From NCBI RefSeq assembly GCF_002014975.1, contig NZ_MUXV01000062.1:1-48159 (forward strand): a stretch of 48,159 nt of DNA, read 5' to 3'. A model generated the notes under the pieces. That model was not told where the DNA came from, ran no database searches, and worked only from the letters and a program-made list of their open reading frames with translations. Position 1 is the first letter of the stretch. Every line of letters begins with the position of its first letter. Below are positions 9,701-17,434 of this stretch, in pieces. The DNA comes from Moraxella bovis (GTDB taxonomy: Bacteria > Pseudomonadota > Gammaproteobacteria > Pseudomonadales > Moraxellaceae). The translations under genes were made by a program, and so were the position numbers.

Positions 9701-12700
9701 TATGCCAGTGATTTCTTTACCATTGTCATCGGTGAATTTAATGCCATCATAATCAAAATCATCATGATTGGCGATATCGCCAGCTGGGCTTGAATCACCA
9801 TCTTCAAAGGTCACTTTAAAATCAACCTCACCGCCATTGTTATTGACCAGTCCTATGGTAGCACGCACTGAGTCGCCCTCAGCGATGTTACCATCTTCGG
9901 GATTGGTAAAGGCAGTGTTATCAGAATCAATGGCTGTATTAGCAGTGTCTTTATTGGCATTTGCTTGGTCTTGTGCCTTGCCACCTGTGGTGTTTTGAGC
10001 TACAGCTGCGACAGTGCTTCCATCTTTCACCGCATCTTGTGGGATGGTAACTTTACCATCTTTATCAACAGTGACACCCTCTGGCAATGTACCTTCAGCT
10101 GTCCAGTTGCCATCAGCATCTTTATTAATGTTAACGGTTTGCTCTTTGCCATCTTCATCGGTGTATGTTACGACCATTTTGGCATTGTCAGTTCCTGGTG
10201 TGACAGTTACAGAGCCGTCTGTTTGTGATGGGGTAACAGTTGGAGCGTCAGCTCTGGCGTCTCCTGCTGTATCGGAAGCATCACCACTCTTACCATTGTC
10301 AGTAGTTTGGTTGGCAGTCACGTCAGAGCCGTCTTTGACTTTATCGGCAGGTAGCGTGATGGTGCCGTCATCGTTGATCACAACGTTGTCATCGTCTGCT
10401 GTCCAGTTGCCGTCTTTGTCTTTGGTAACTGTCACGGTCTGCTCTTTACCATCTTCATCTACATAGCTGATTTCAACCTCTGTGGCATCATCTGCTGGCT
10501 TAACAGTTACCGAGCCATCATTGTTAGCGGTCACGTCAGGTTCGGCAATGCCATCTTTGGTGATCACCTCTGCTGGATCGCTGGTTCCCACAGGGGTAGT
10601 TTGTTGTGCGGTGACTGTTGAGCCGTCTTTGACTTCATCGGCTGGGATGGTGGTCTTACCCGTAGTTGGGTTTACGATGATATTATTATCGTCTGATGTC
10701 CAATTACCATTGTCATCTTTGGTTATGGTAGCGGTATTTGGCTTACCATCTTCGTCGATGTAGTTGATGACAACTTTGTCTACTTTGTCTGATGGCGTGA
10801 CAGTCACAGAGCCGTCATTGTTAGCGGTAATCTCTGGTAATGCAGGCTTGGCAGGTGTGGTATTATTGTCATTATTGGCAACCACTGGCACTTTATCGCT
10901 GTCTTTGCCATCGACTGTTTGCTCAGCAGTGGCAGTTGAGCCGTCTTTGACTTTATCGGCAGGTAGCGTGATGGTGCCAGCGTTGTTGATGACAACGTTG
11001 TCATCGTCTGATGTCCAGTTGCCATTATCATCTTTGGTTATGGTAGCGGTATTTGGTTTGCCATCTTCGTCGATGTAGTTGATGACAACTTTGTCTGCAT
11101 TATCAGATGGTGTAACAATCACAGAGCCGTCATTATTAGCGGCAATCTCTGGCTGTGGCACGTTATCTTGGGTGGTTACTGTGCCTTTGTCGCTGTCTTT
11201 ATTGCCCACGGCCTGATTGGCAGAGACTTCTGAGCCGTCTTTGACTTTGTCATCTGGCAGAGTAATGGTGCCAGCGTTGTTGATGACAACGTTGTCATCG
11301 TCTGATGTCCAATTACCATTATCATCTTTGGTTATGGTGGCAGTCTTATTATTACCATCTTCGTCGATGTAGTTGATGACAACTTTATCTGCTTTGTCTG
11401 ATGGCGTGACAGTCACAGAGCCGTCATCATTGGCGGTAATCTCTGGCTTTGGCACGTTTATTTTTGCTTTATCAGACACCGGATCGCTCTCTTTGCGACC
11501 TGGGTCAGTTTGAAAGGCGGTAACGTAAGAGCCGTCGGTTACGTTGTCAGATGGGATGGTTACGGTGCCATTGTCTTTGTCTAGGATAACGCCATCTGGC
11601 AGATCGCCGTCAGCCGTCCAGCCGTCTTGGTCTTTGGTGATGGTTACTTGTTTGTTATTACCATCTTTGTCAGTATATTTTACAACAACTGCCGAACCAT
11701 CAGTGGCATCGTCACTTGGTGTCACAACAACATCGCCTGCATCATCACCTGTCTTGATGGCGTCTACGGCAGGTTTGGCTGATGGAATGTCACCCACGTC
11801 ATCGCTGTTATTGGTTGTGCCGACATCAGTGGTTTGCTTGGCAGTAACAACTGTATTAGAGCCAATCTCAGCCACAGGAACGACTACTTTGCCAGTGGCG
11901 GGGTCAATGGTAATGCTGTCATCTTTTTTAGCATCTACCCATGCATCAGGCACGCCATCGCCATTGGTGTCTTCATGGGTGAATATAACGGTGGTAGGCT
12001 CTGTCTCACCTGGCTTGGTGTAGGAGACTTCAAGTTTGGTCGCGGTATCATGGGGCGTGACAACCACACCGCCATCCATGGTTACAACTTGTGGGTTGTA
12101 TAGTGTGGCTGTGGCGTCTTTATAAGTGTCTTTGTTTGCACCGATGGTAAAATCGCTAAGACCACCGAGCGTGATGCCATTTAATGCCAATAACTCGGCA
12201 GTGATGGTCACCTTACCTTCACTATCGCTTTGAACTGTCTTGCCATCTGCATCTTTTAGTATGGTGCCATTGATGGAGATGTCAGCTTCAGGCACTTTAG
12301 TACCATCACTGGTAATGGTAAAGCTTAGTGCCTGTGCTGCACCTTGTGCGGTCGTGTTACTTTCTAGGTTAGAGATGCTCAGAGGTTTATCTTCTACTTC
12401 TACGGCGGTATTAGTGTTACCGCCCTTGTCATCATCACTATCAGACACAGCGGCAATGATACCAGCCAGACCTGCGATGCCCACAAGCCATGGCATGATG
12501 CCAAAGCGACTGCCTTCTTCTGCACCAATCCACCATGGCGCAGGATAGCCTTGACCGCCTAGAGCCTGACCTTCGATGTCACCGATGACAAGCTCGGTCA
12601 CATAGTCTTGGGTAAGACCGGTATCTGGCACGTAGTAGTGGTATTGACCGCTTTCGGCTTGTCCGATGAGTGCTGATTTGTCGTAGTCATAGAAGTTTTC

Positions 12701-12928
12701 GATGATTAGATCGGACTCTTCGGCATTCTCTTCAAAAGAGACATGCAAATCTTTACCAACACGCTTGGTGACGATGTGGTCAGGACCACGACCTGTGGCA
12801 TCGTTGATAAGCTCGTAGTTGGCATTACGATTGGCTTTGATGATGGTGGGTTGACCGTCTTTGGTGATGACCCTTGCTTCGGCAATGGTCTGAACGCTGT
12901 CATTGACTTTTACACTGATGGATTGCAT
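6797..12928 (-). CDS. Bap/BapA-type repetitive surface adhesin
   Basis: A 2043-residue acidic, Thr/Asp/Val-rich adhesin. Residues 1 to about 125 match the BapA prefix-like domain, which replaces a Sec signal. A short hydrophobic segment is at about 143-161 ('MPWLVGIAGLAGIIAAV'), then Ig-like beta repeats. A central block has repeats of about 98-105 residues with the signature 'VVINYIDEDG' and 'GNWTSDDDN'. After it come a Calx-beta-like stretch ('GNIAEGDSVRATIGLV'), Bap Ig-like domains ('KPTAEVSDKGDKVTGTTE'), and a SwmB-like domain. The C-terminus has the pattern seen in type I secreted adhesins, with 'LYIKGDVGDTVTLG' and a terminal 'LYIDQDITIL'. Such proteins are exported by a LapBCE/TolC-type type I system and drive cell-cell adhesion and biofilm. 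No secretion genes are in this window. It starts 33 bp after the OmpA-family gene, on the same strand, so the two are probably one operon. DNA repeats of about 300 bp make it prone to recombination. Confidence 0.9.
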   Translation of the reverse strand: MQSISVKVNDSVQTIAEARVITKDGQPTIIKANRNANYELINDATGRGPDHIVTKRVGKDLHVSFEENAEESDLIIENFYDYDKSALIGQAESGQYHYYVPDTGLTQDYVTELVIGDIEGQALGGQGYPAPWWIGAEEGSRFGIMPWLVGIAGLAGIIAAVSDSDDDKGGNTNTAVEVEDKPLSISNLESNTTAQGAAQALSFTITSDGTKVPEADISINGTILKDADGKTVQSDSEGKVTITAELLALNGITLGGLSDFTIGANKDTYKDATATLYNPQVVTMDGGVVVTPHDTATKLEVSYTKPGETEPTTVIFTHEDTNGDGVPDAWVDAKKDDSITIDPATGKVVVPVAEIGSNTVVTAKQTTDVGTTNNSDDVGDIPSAKPAVDAIKTGDDAGDVVVTPSDDATDGSAVVVKYTDKDGNNKQVTITKDQDGWTADGDLPDGVILDKDNGTVTIPSDNVTDGSYVTAFQTDPGRKESDPVSDKAKINVPKPEITANDDGSVTVTPSDKADKVVINYIDEDGNNKTATITKDDNGNWTSDDDNVVINNAGTITLPDDKVKDGSEVSANQAVGNKDSDKGTVTTQDNVPQPEIAANNDGSVIVTPSDNADKVVINYIDEDGKPNTATITKDDNGNWTSDDDNVVINNAGTITLPADKVKDGSTATAEQTVDGKDSDKVPVVANNDNNTTPAKPALPEITANNDGSVTVTPSDKVDKVVINYIDEDGKPNTATITKDDNGNWTSDDNNIIVNPTTGKTTIPADEVKDGSTVTAQQTTPVGTSDPAEVITKDGIAEPDVTANNDGSVTVKPADDATEVEISYVDEDGKEQTVTVTKDKDGNWTADDDNVVINDDGTITLPADKVKDGSDVTANQTTDNGKSGDASDTAGDARADAPTVTPSQTDGSVTVTPGTDNAKMVVTYTDEDGKEQTVNINKDADGNWTAEGTLPEGVTVDKDGKVTIPQDAVKDGSTVAAVAQNTTGGKAQDQANANKDTANTAIDSDNTAFTNPEDGNIAEGDSVRATIGLVNNNGGEVDFKVTFEDGDSSPAGDIANHDDFDYDGIKFTDDNGKEITGISYDRESGKITVPAGVDKFNVDLPIKGNDGVEADQKATIVVGSGDDAKTADITIVDDSKAAGQGNQVAITAISDDTGVAGDFITNDTTLAVSGTLDKALPDDEKVVVTLNGQTVDAVVDASGKWTAEFMNNALPEGTHPIKAQIVSKDNTKTAGPSAEQNVVIDTTAPAKPTAEVSDKGDKVTGTTEPNATVTIKDKDGKTIGTGVADDEGNYTVDLDKPLTNGESVTVTAKDESDNESTPTTANASDTTAPTLVGTPNIPETGDKIELNFSEPLDTTKPPVADNFTVTVDGQPVKPVVSVEGNKVTLTLPKPVTQGQDVKVAYTDPTAGNDDNAIQDVTGNDAANIPQTAATNNSNVPAPVATITVQPATGTGQPQVTDPQNAKAVLFESALPEGSKTQGGVKEVTGLLNIDNLKAGETVQLIAPQANNITSGGVPITWEQSPDKMTLTAKAGVKEIAVVKVVNEGGTYKYQVELKGAIDHKDQDGNGEALLAKPKVQVVKDTQVVAESDLTIRVVDDKPVANEGNPQTKDINLADSAPPSAGVKGSTFGFNAQSVADSPSLTADEGGAKIYWGKSTRRGTSNAHLKVSAPNNLDVPDATQEFEFGEIEHGNKKTDPAPRYSYPDEGVPVDMTFNLSIDGVEKTVNVSTVVHVIEVPGLRAADYLVVENKNEPIEVGGNLYNLVISGTTANGVSIESSYYLRGFDAKNVIAMETGEDRVNKFTLKARLVPVSDGAIALFEGKALTGKADVSADGATNGTWSFVNGTNGYTAEQTVDNTFSIKKGQEVMGTFTGQADGQYQFKPVKGANDKVAGGDALNFKFNYGDKDGDSAAVNVKFNLLNNKPAGGFENPDLHADADVQADADVNADLPVIDLSNGAIDLQHVTMDNFGDLLATTNYVGDGQSLYIKGDVGDTVTLGSVLQSGETSQTDISGTWTKGGTEQQEGTTYNIWSNNDVKLYIDQDITIL

Positions 12929-12961
12929 GCGTTATCCTTATTTTAATTGACTACATGATGA

Positions 12962-13905
12962 TTATTGTGAAACAACAACGACACGGCGGTTTTCATAACG
13001 CCCTGCCTTGGTGTTGTTAGTGGCAACAGGGCGAGATTCGCCATAACCGATGGTAGATAAACGAGAATTCTCAATACCGTGGTTATTTACCAATAGGTGC
13101 TTGACCGCCTTAGCACGACGCTCAGAAAGCTTTTGGTTATAGCTAGCGGCACCTGTTGAGTCGGTGTGACCTTCGATGGTAGCACTGGTGTTAGGGTGTT
13201 GTTTTAGAAAATTAGCGACTTTGGCGACATCCTGTTGAAATGCCGGTTTGACATGGCTTTTATCATGGTCAAATTGGATGGTCAGATTTAATTTGGCGGG
13301 CTGAGCTGCATAAGACGGCTGGCTGGGCTGTACGTTTGTCGTTGCTCTAACAGGGGCGACTGATACAGGGGGGGGGGTACGTTGACTGGCGAGCAGTCAG
13401 CAGGCTGTACACGACTGACTTGATGAGCTTGACGACGCGTGCCTTGGATGAGCTCTTGGGCTTGGTTGGCGTCTACTTGAGTTAAACTGGCTTGATAGTT
13501 ATTGCCAGTTTGTACGACAAAGTACTGAACTTCTCGTGGATTTAGATGAGTATGAATGGATTGGGCTGATAAATCGTTGGTTTTTTTGCCCGTGGGAACA
13601 GCACTGATTTGGACATTGCCTGCACATGCCACACCAGATGTATAATGTCCATCTTGCAGGCTAGTTAGATAGCGGTCATTGATGGCAATGTTGGTGCTAG
13701 ACTGCTCAGAAGATTCTGCATTGGCAAGCGGTCTGATGAAAACCACACCACCAGCATTATCATGTGTGGCTAGATTGGTAAACTCATCTACCGCACCTTG
13801 ACTTGACATCTTCCATGTAACTTGATTGCCTAAACGCACATCGGCATGTGCATGAATTGCCATCATCAGTGCCGAACCGATGAAGGCTAATTTTTTTAGT
13901 TGCAT
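12962..13905 (-). pseudogene. OmpA-family protein, frameshifted at a C10 tract (probable phase-off state)
   Basis: The reading frame from ATG 13905 has a Sec signal peptide (MQLKKLAFIGSALMMAIHAHA) and about 150 residues of unassigned periplasmic sequence, then runs into ten C (coding strand; 13368-13377) and ends early at 13288. From the tract on, another frame encodes a complete OmpA/MotB-type peptidoglycan-binding domain to the stop at 12962-12964, with 'LTIQFDHDKSHV', 'IEGHTDSTGAASYNQKLS', 'RRAKAV' and 'GYGESRPVATN'. Counting codons, 8 or 11 C would join both halves into a protein of about 314 residues. As read, the truncated form has 205 residues and lacks the anchor domain. The gene lies immediately before the Bap adhesin and is likely co-transcribed. 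Slipped-strand phase variation is an inference; a homopolymer error is the alternative. Confidence 0.85.
13368..13377 (-). repeat. Homopolymer of ten C in the OmpA-family gene
   Basis: Ten G on the plus strand, ten C in the coding strand, in the linker before the OmpA domain. It encodes the V-P-P-P stretch in the current frame. A length of 10 is out of frame for the downstream domain; 8 or 11 would be in frame. Confidence 0.9.
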
Positions 13906-14123
13906 GGCAACTCCTCATAAACATAAACTATGGTAACTACTTGCACAATACATTTAAAACTCATTTTTGTGTGGCATACCTGTCATGATGCTTTTTAAAT
14001 TAAACGGCAATACATCAACATCACGGCAGACTTTGGGTTCACAAAATGCCTTTTAAATCATGCTCGTCATCTCATTTTTGTGGCAATCAAACCCATCTTA
14101 GTTGTAAAATTATGCAAAAATAC

Positions 14124-14160
14124 TGTCAAAAATTGTCACACCGCTGACAAAAAATGTCAC
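14124..14160 (-). promoter_or_regulatory. Paired operator-like repeats upstream of the OmpA-Bap operon
   Basis: TGTCAAAAATTGTCAC (14124-14139) and TGACAAAAAATGTCAC (14145-14160) are direct repeats with a 21-bp period, two helical turns. The second also contains the inverted pair TGACA/TGTCA. They lie 220-255 bp before the OmpA start codon in the long leader region. A regulator binding site is inference. Confidence 0.4.
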
Positions 14161-14282
14161 AGATGTACATTTTAATACAGTTAAGCGTATCATGACACTT
14201 TAATCTCATGTCAGTTATGATAAGCTTTTCCAAAATTCACACAAAAGATAAGATTGACATTTATCATGTTGCAAAAATCATA

Positions 14283-14426
14283 CCAAGTAAATAAACCGCC
14301 TAGGCGTTAAAATGGATTTGACTTACCCCAGCATCTGTTTTTGTCCATTTATCCCATCATAAAAATCAATAAGATGCCATTTTTTAGACAAAAATAAGGG
14401 GTGATACCAGAGAAGTATTTACTTGG
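14283..14426. repeat. 144-bp element with 11-bp perfect inverted ends
   Basis: CCAAGTAAATA (14283-14293) and TATTTACTTGG (14416-14426) are perfect inverted repeats bounding AT-rich non-coding DNA with an internal palindrome CGCCTAGGCG (14297-14306). It could be a miniature transposable element. No second copy was seen in the window. Confidence 0.45.
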
Positions 14427-14504
14427 CATTGATAATTTAGTAGCATTACTTTACATAATTTTAATTAAAAACATATATTTTATTACATTTTATATTTTAA
14501 ATAA

Positions 14505-14609
14505 TATAGTCAAACAAATTTGAAATAAGACAAGGAAAACGAGCGAAGTTGTACAAGTAGTACTACGAGCGAGTTTGACACAGTATTATTTCAAAGTTGA
14601 CAGACTATA
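14505..14609. mobile_element. Correia-like miniature element (CREE-like MITE)
   Basis: A 105-bp stretch is bounded by TATAGTC and GACTATA, with the longer inverted pair TTTGAAATAA/TTATTTCAAA just inside. The interior 'AAGACAAGG', 'ACGAGCGAAG' and 'GTACAAGTAGTAC' has the order and spacing of Neisseria Correia repeat enclosed elements, which begin TATAGTGGATTAA and carry GACAAGG and GTACAAATAGTAC blocks. It has no coding capacity. Confidence 0.65.
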
Positions 14610-14704
14610 ATCATCAAGAACTCAGATTTTATAGCTTAAGCACATCAAATTTGGCACTCAAAATACAAGGCATCTAGAGCGTGCCCATCCTTTATACACC
14701 CAAG

Positions 14705-14787
14705 AAACTTTAAAATTACTACAAATACAATGATGTGTGGACGTAGGGGCGTGGTAAATATCAAGTTGGTTGGGTGTAACACCAATT
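14705..14787 (+). repeat. Dispersed repeat A, copy 2
   Basis: It aligns with 5577-5667 and shares 'AACTTTAAAATTAC', 'GTAGGGGCGTG' and 'AAATATCAA'. It lacks the internal piece that makes the 27-nt palindrome in copy 1, so it could be a deleted copy. Confidence 0.7.
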
Positions 14788-14904
14788 CTCTTTCCAAACT
14801 TAAAAATAAACCCTTGAAAATACTGAGGGTTTAATTTTAAAAAAAATCTGAAAAAATCTGGGTTTGGAAAGAAGTCTAATAAATGATGCAAGAGGGGAGA
14901 ATGG

Positions 14905-14941
14905 GGAATAAAACCCTTTGAAATAAACATCTCAAAGGGTT
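14905..14941 (-). terminator. Terminator of the tRNA cluster
   Basis: On the minus strand a 10-bp stem AACCCTTTGA/TCAAAGGGTT is followed by a short U-rich tail (TTTTATT). It starts 5 bp after the CCA end of tRNA-Thr(GGT), so the cluster ends here with no protein gene. Confidence 0.85.
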
Positions 14942-14946
14942 GGATA

Positions 14947-15021
<75 letters not shown>

Positions 15022-15040
15022 AAATAGTTTTGCTGACAAA

Positions 15041-15114
15041 TGGAGCGGGTGGCGGGAATCGAACCCGCACCATCAGCTTGGAAGGCTGAGGTTCTACCAC
15101 TAAACTACACCCGC
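15041..15114 (-). tRNA. tRNA-Gly(TCC)
   Basis: Acceptor stem GCGGGTG paired with the 3' CACCCGC, anticodon TCC in loop CTTCCAA, T loop TTCGATTC, discriminator T and encoded CCA. It is the third member of the Thr-Tyr-Gly-Thr cluster. Confidence 0.95.
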
Positions 15115-15137
15115 ATGGGTATTTGGTAGGGAGAATA

Positions 15138-15221
15138 TGGTGGTGGGGGAAGGATTCGAACCTTCGAAGCTTTCGCGACAGAGTTACAGTCTGTTGGGTT
15201 TGACCGCTCCCCAACCCCACC
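15138..15221 (-). tRNA. tRNA-Tyr(GTA)
   Basis: An 84-nt class II tRNA with a long variable arm (CGCGAAAGC region), acceptor stem GGTGGGG with 3' CCCCACC, anticodon GTA in loop ACTGTAACT, T loop TTCGAATC and encoded ACCA end. Confidence 0.95.
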
Positions 15222-15303
15222 AGTTGTTACAGGTATGTCTTTTAATGGTCTGTTAAAAGATTAAGCCCAATAAACGGGCTTGACCTGAAAAGTTTCTTAG
15301 GAG

Positions 15304-15379
<76 letters not shown>

Positions 15380-15596
15380 GGTGTTTCCTAAGTGGTGCGT
15401 ATGATACCATAGTTTTTGATTTGCGCAAGTATTTTTTTAAAAATTTTTAAAATTATTTTATAAGTCCTTGTTTTTTATATTAATTGTTTTCTGGCAGTGG
15501 GCTTGGTATTTTTTATTATTTGACATACAAATCATTCGCTCGCCTGCCGATATTTTTGTATAATGGCATCATCCTATTTTTTAAAAGAGTACAAAA

Positions 15597-16179
15597 ATGA
15601 CAACAGAGATGATTTTGAGCATTTGTCTTGGCATTGGCTTGGCAGCAAGCTCAGGCTTTCGGGTGTTTGTGCCGTTGTTTGGCATGTCGCTGGCAAGCTA
15701 TTTTGGCATATTGCCCTTAGGTGAGAGCTGGCTGTGGCTGGGCAGTACGAACGCGTTGGTGATTTTGGCGGTGGCGAGCATCGCTGAGTCCATGTCTTAT
15801 TTGGTGCCGTTTGTGGATAATTTGCTTGACACCATTGCCGTGCCACTGGCAGGCATGGCAGGGACGATAGCCATGGCAGGCAGTCTGACCGACATGAGTC
15901 CTGCGATGACATGGGCGCTCGCCATCGTGGCAGGGGGGCGGAGCGGCAGCGACCATTAAGACCACGACCGCCGGTGCCAGAGCCGTTTCAACCGCCACGA
16001 CCGCCGGTGTCGCCAACCCTGTCATCGGACTGGCAGAGACTAGCACCGCCATTGGGCTGTCGGCACTTGCCATATTCGCCCCTGTATTGGCAGGGGTGGT
16101 TGCTATCGTGGGGATTGTGGTGTTTATTTGGCTTGTGGTTAAGCTCAAAAACCGCCATAAGGCAAGCGAATCGGCGTGA
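15597..16179 (+). pseudogene. DUF4126 family membrane protein, frameshifted
   Basis: The frame from ATG 15597 encodes a hydrophobic protein typical of DUF4126: an N-terminal helix with 'GLAASSGFRVFVPLF', then helices around 'NALVILAVASIAES' and 'PLAGMAGTIAMAGSL'. It meets a run of six G at 15933-15938 and stops at 15957-15959. Removing one G joins it to the next frame, which reads 'VAGGGAAATIKTTTAGARA', further hydrophobic stretches and a basic tail to TGA 16177-16179. The restored protein has about 193 residues. As read, the last helices are lost. The role of the family is unknown. A single-base homopolymer error is as likely as a true mutation. It lies 74 bp before a class V aminotransferase on the same strand. 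Confidence 0.8.
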
Positions 16180-16253
16180 TTTGGCAAAAACCATTTGCAA
16201 TTTATCCTAAATTTTTGTAAATTATCCCAAACCCATTTTTTAAGGACAAAACC

Positions 16254-17375
16254 ATGCCTGCCTTACGAGACGACATTGACCCACAAGGACTTTTGGAATA
16301 TTCGGTGGTCTATACCGACCGAGCGTTGAACCATATGTCTACCGAATTTCAAAGCGTGATGAGAGCCTTATCCGCCACTTTAAAAGAGCTTTATCATGCC
16401 GATGGCGTGGCGATTATCCCTGGTTCTGGCACGTCAGGCATGGAAGCGGTCGCCCGTCAGCTTGCCACAGATAAGGACGTAGCGATTGTGCGAAATGGCT
16501 GGTTTAGCTATCGCTGGACGCAGATTTTGGAAAAAGGACGTATCGCCAAATCCACGCACGTTTTTACCGCCCAAATCCACGGCAATCCTGCCACATTCGC
16601 CCCTGCCGACATTAACGAAGTTACCGCCCATATCCGCCAAAACCGCCCAAGCGTGGTGTTCGCTCCCCACGTTGAGACCGCTTCTGGTATGATGTTATCA
16701 GACGACTATATCAAGGCACTGGGGCAAGCGGTGCATGACGTGGGCGGGATTTTGGTGATTGACTGTATCGCTTCGGGCTGTGTGTGGCTTGACATGAAAG
16801 CATTGGGCATTGATGTACTACTCTGTGCCCCACAAAAAGGCTTGTCTAGCACGCCTTGCTGTGGACTTGTCATGATGTCCGAGCGTGCCAAAGAGCTTGT
16901 TCAAAGCACAGAATCCACAAGTTTTACCTTAGATTTAAAAACATGGGCGAATATCATGACCGCCTATGAAAATGGCGGACACGCCTATCATGCGACCATG
17001 CCCACAGACGGACTAAGACAGCTAAGAGATACCCTAAAAGAATGCCAAGCCATAGGATTTGATAAGCTAAAATCCGCCCAAATAGAGCTGGGGCAAGCCA
17101 TTTTGCAAGTATTAAATGACAAAGGGGTCGTAAGCGTGGCGGATAAAGACAGTCAAGCGGTTGGGGTTATCGTCTGCCATGCCCCAAATGATGATGTACA
17201 CAAAGGCGTGGCGTTTGCCAAAGTCGGTGTACAAATCGCAGGAGGCGTACCGCTACAAGTGGGCGAGCCGTCTGATTATAAGAGTTTTAGAATTGGGCTG
17301 TTTGGGCTTGATAAATTGACCGACGTATCAGGCACGGTGGCACGATTTAAGCAGGCGTGTGATGAAGTATTTTGA
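16254..17375 (+). CDS. Class V PLP-dependent aminotransferase (alanine/serine-glyoxylate type)
   Basis: A 373-residue fold-type I PLP enzyme of aminotransferase class V. The cofactor-binding lysine is K195 in 'APQKGLSS'. 'GSGTSGMEAV' near residues 62-71 is the phosphate-binding loop, 'HVETASGM' at about 141-148 is typical of alanine-glyoxylate and serine-glyoxylate enzymes, and 'VIDCIASG' supplies the Asp that contacts the pyridine nitrogen. The substrate cannot be fixed from sequence. Length and ends fit the family. AAGGACAAAACC before the ATG gives a ribosome site. A bidirectional terminator follows at once. Confidence 0.88.
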   Translation: MPALRDDIDPQGLLEYSVVYTDRALNHMSTEFQSVMRALSATLKELYHADGVAIIPGSGTSGMEAVARQLATDKDVAIVRNGWFSYRWTQILEKGRIAKSTHVFTAQIHGNPATFAPADINEVTAHIRQNRPSVVFAPHVETASGMMLSDDYIKALGQAVHDVGGILVIDCIASGCVWLDMKALGIDVLLCAPQKGLSSTPCCGLVMMSERAKELVQSTESTSFTLDLKTWANIMTAYENGGHAYHATMPTDGLRQLRDTLKECQAIGFDKLKSAQIELGQAILQVLNDKGVVSVADKDSQAVGVIVCHAPNDDVHKGVAFAKVGVQIAGGVPLQVGEPSDYKSFRIGLFGLDKLTDVSGTVARFKQACDEVF

Positions 17376-17391
17376 TTATCTTTATCAACAT

Positions 17392-17419
17392 AAAAGCCCA
17401 ATGTGATGTTGGGCTTTTT
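17392..17419. terminator. Bidirectional terminator
   Basis: AAAAGCCCAA / TTGGGCTTTTT with a 7-nt loop between the aminotransferase stop (17375, plus) and the tannase-like pseudogene end (17435, minus). T-runs are present on both strands. Confidence 0.9.
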
Positions 17420-17434
17420 GTTTGTCTTATACAG

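Noticed and set aside
7121..12548. Many plus-strand frames of 60-160 codons
   Set aside because: All are antisense to the repetitive Bap gene, whose biased codons remove stops from the other strand.
15530..15564. TTGACA and TATAAT as a promoter for the DUF4126 gene
   Set aside because: The two boxes are 23 bp apart, too far for a normal sigma-70 promoter; only the TATAAT is plausible.
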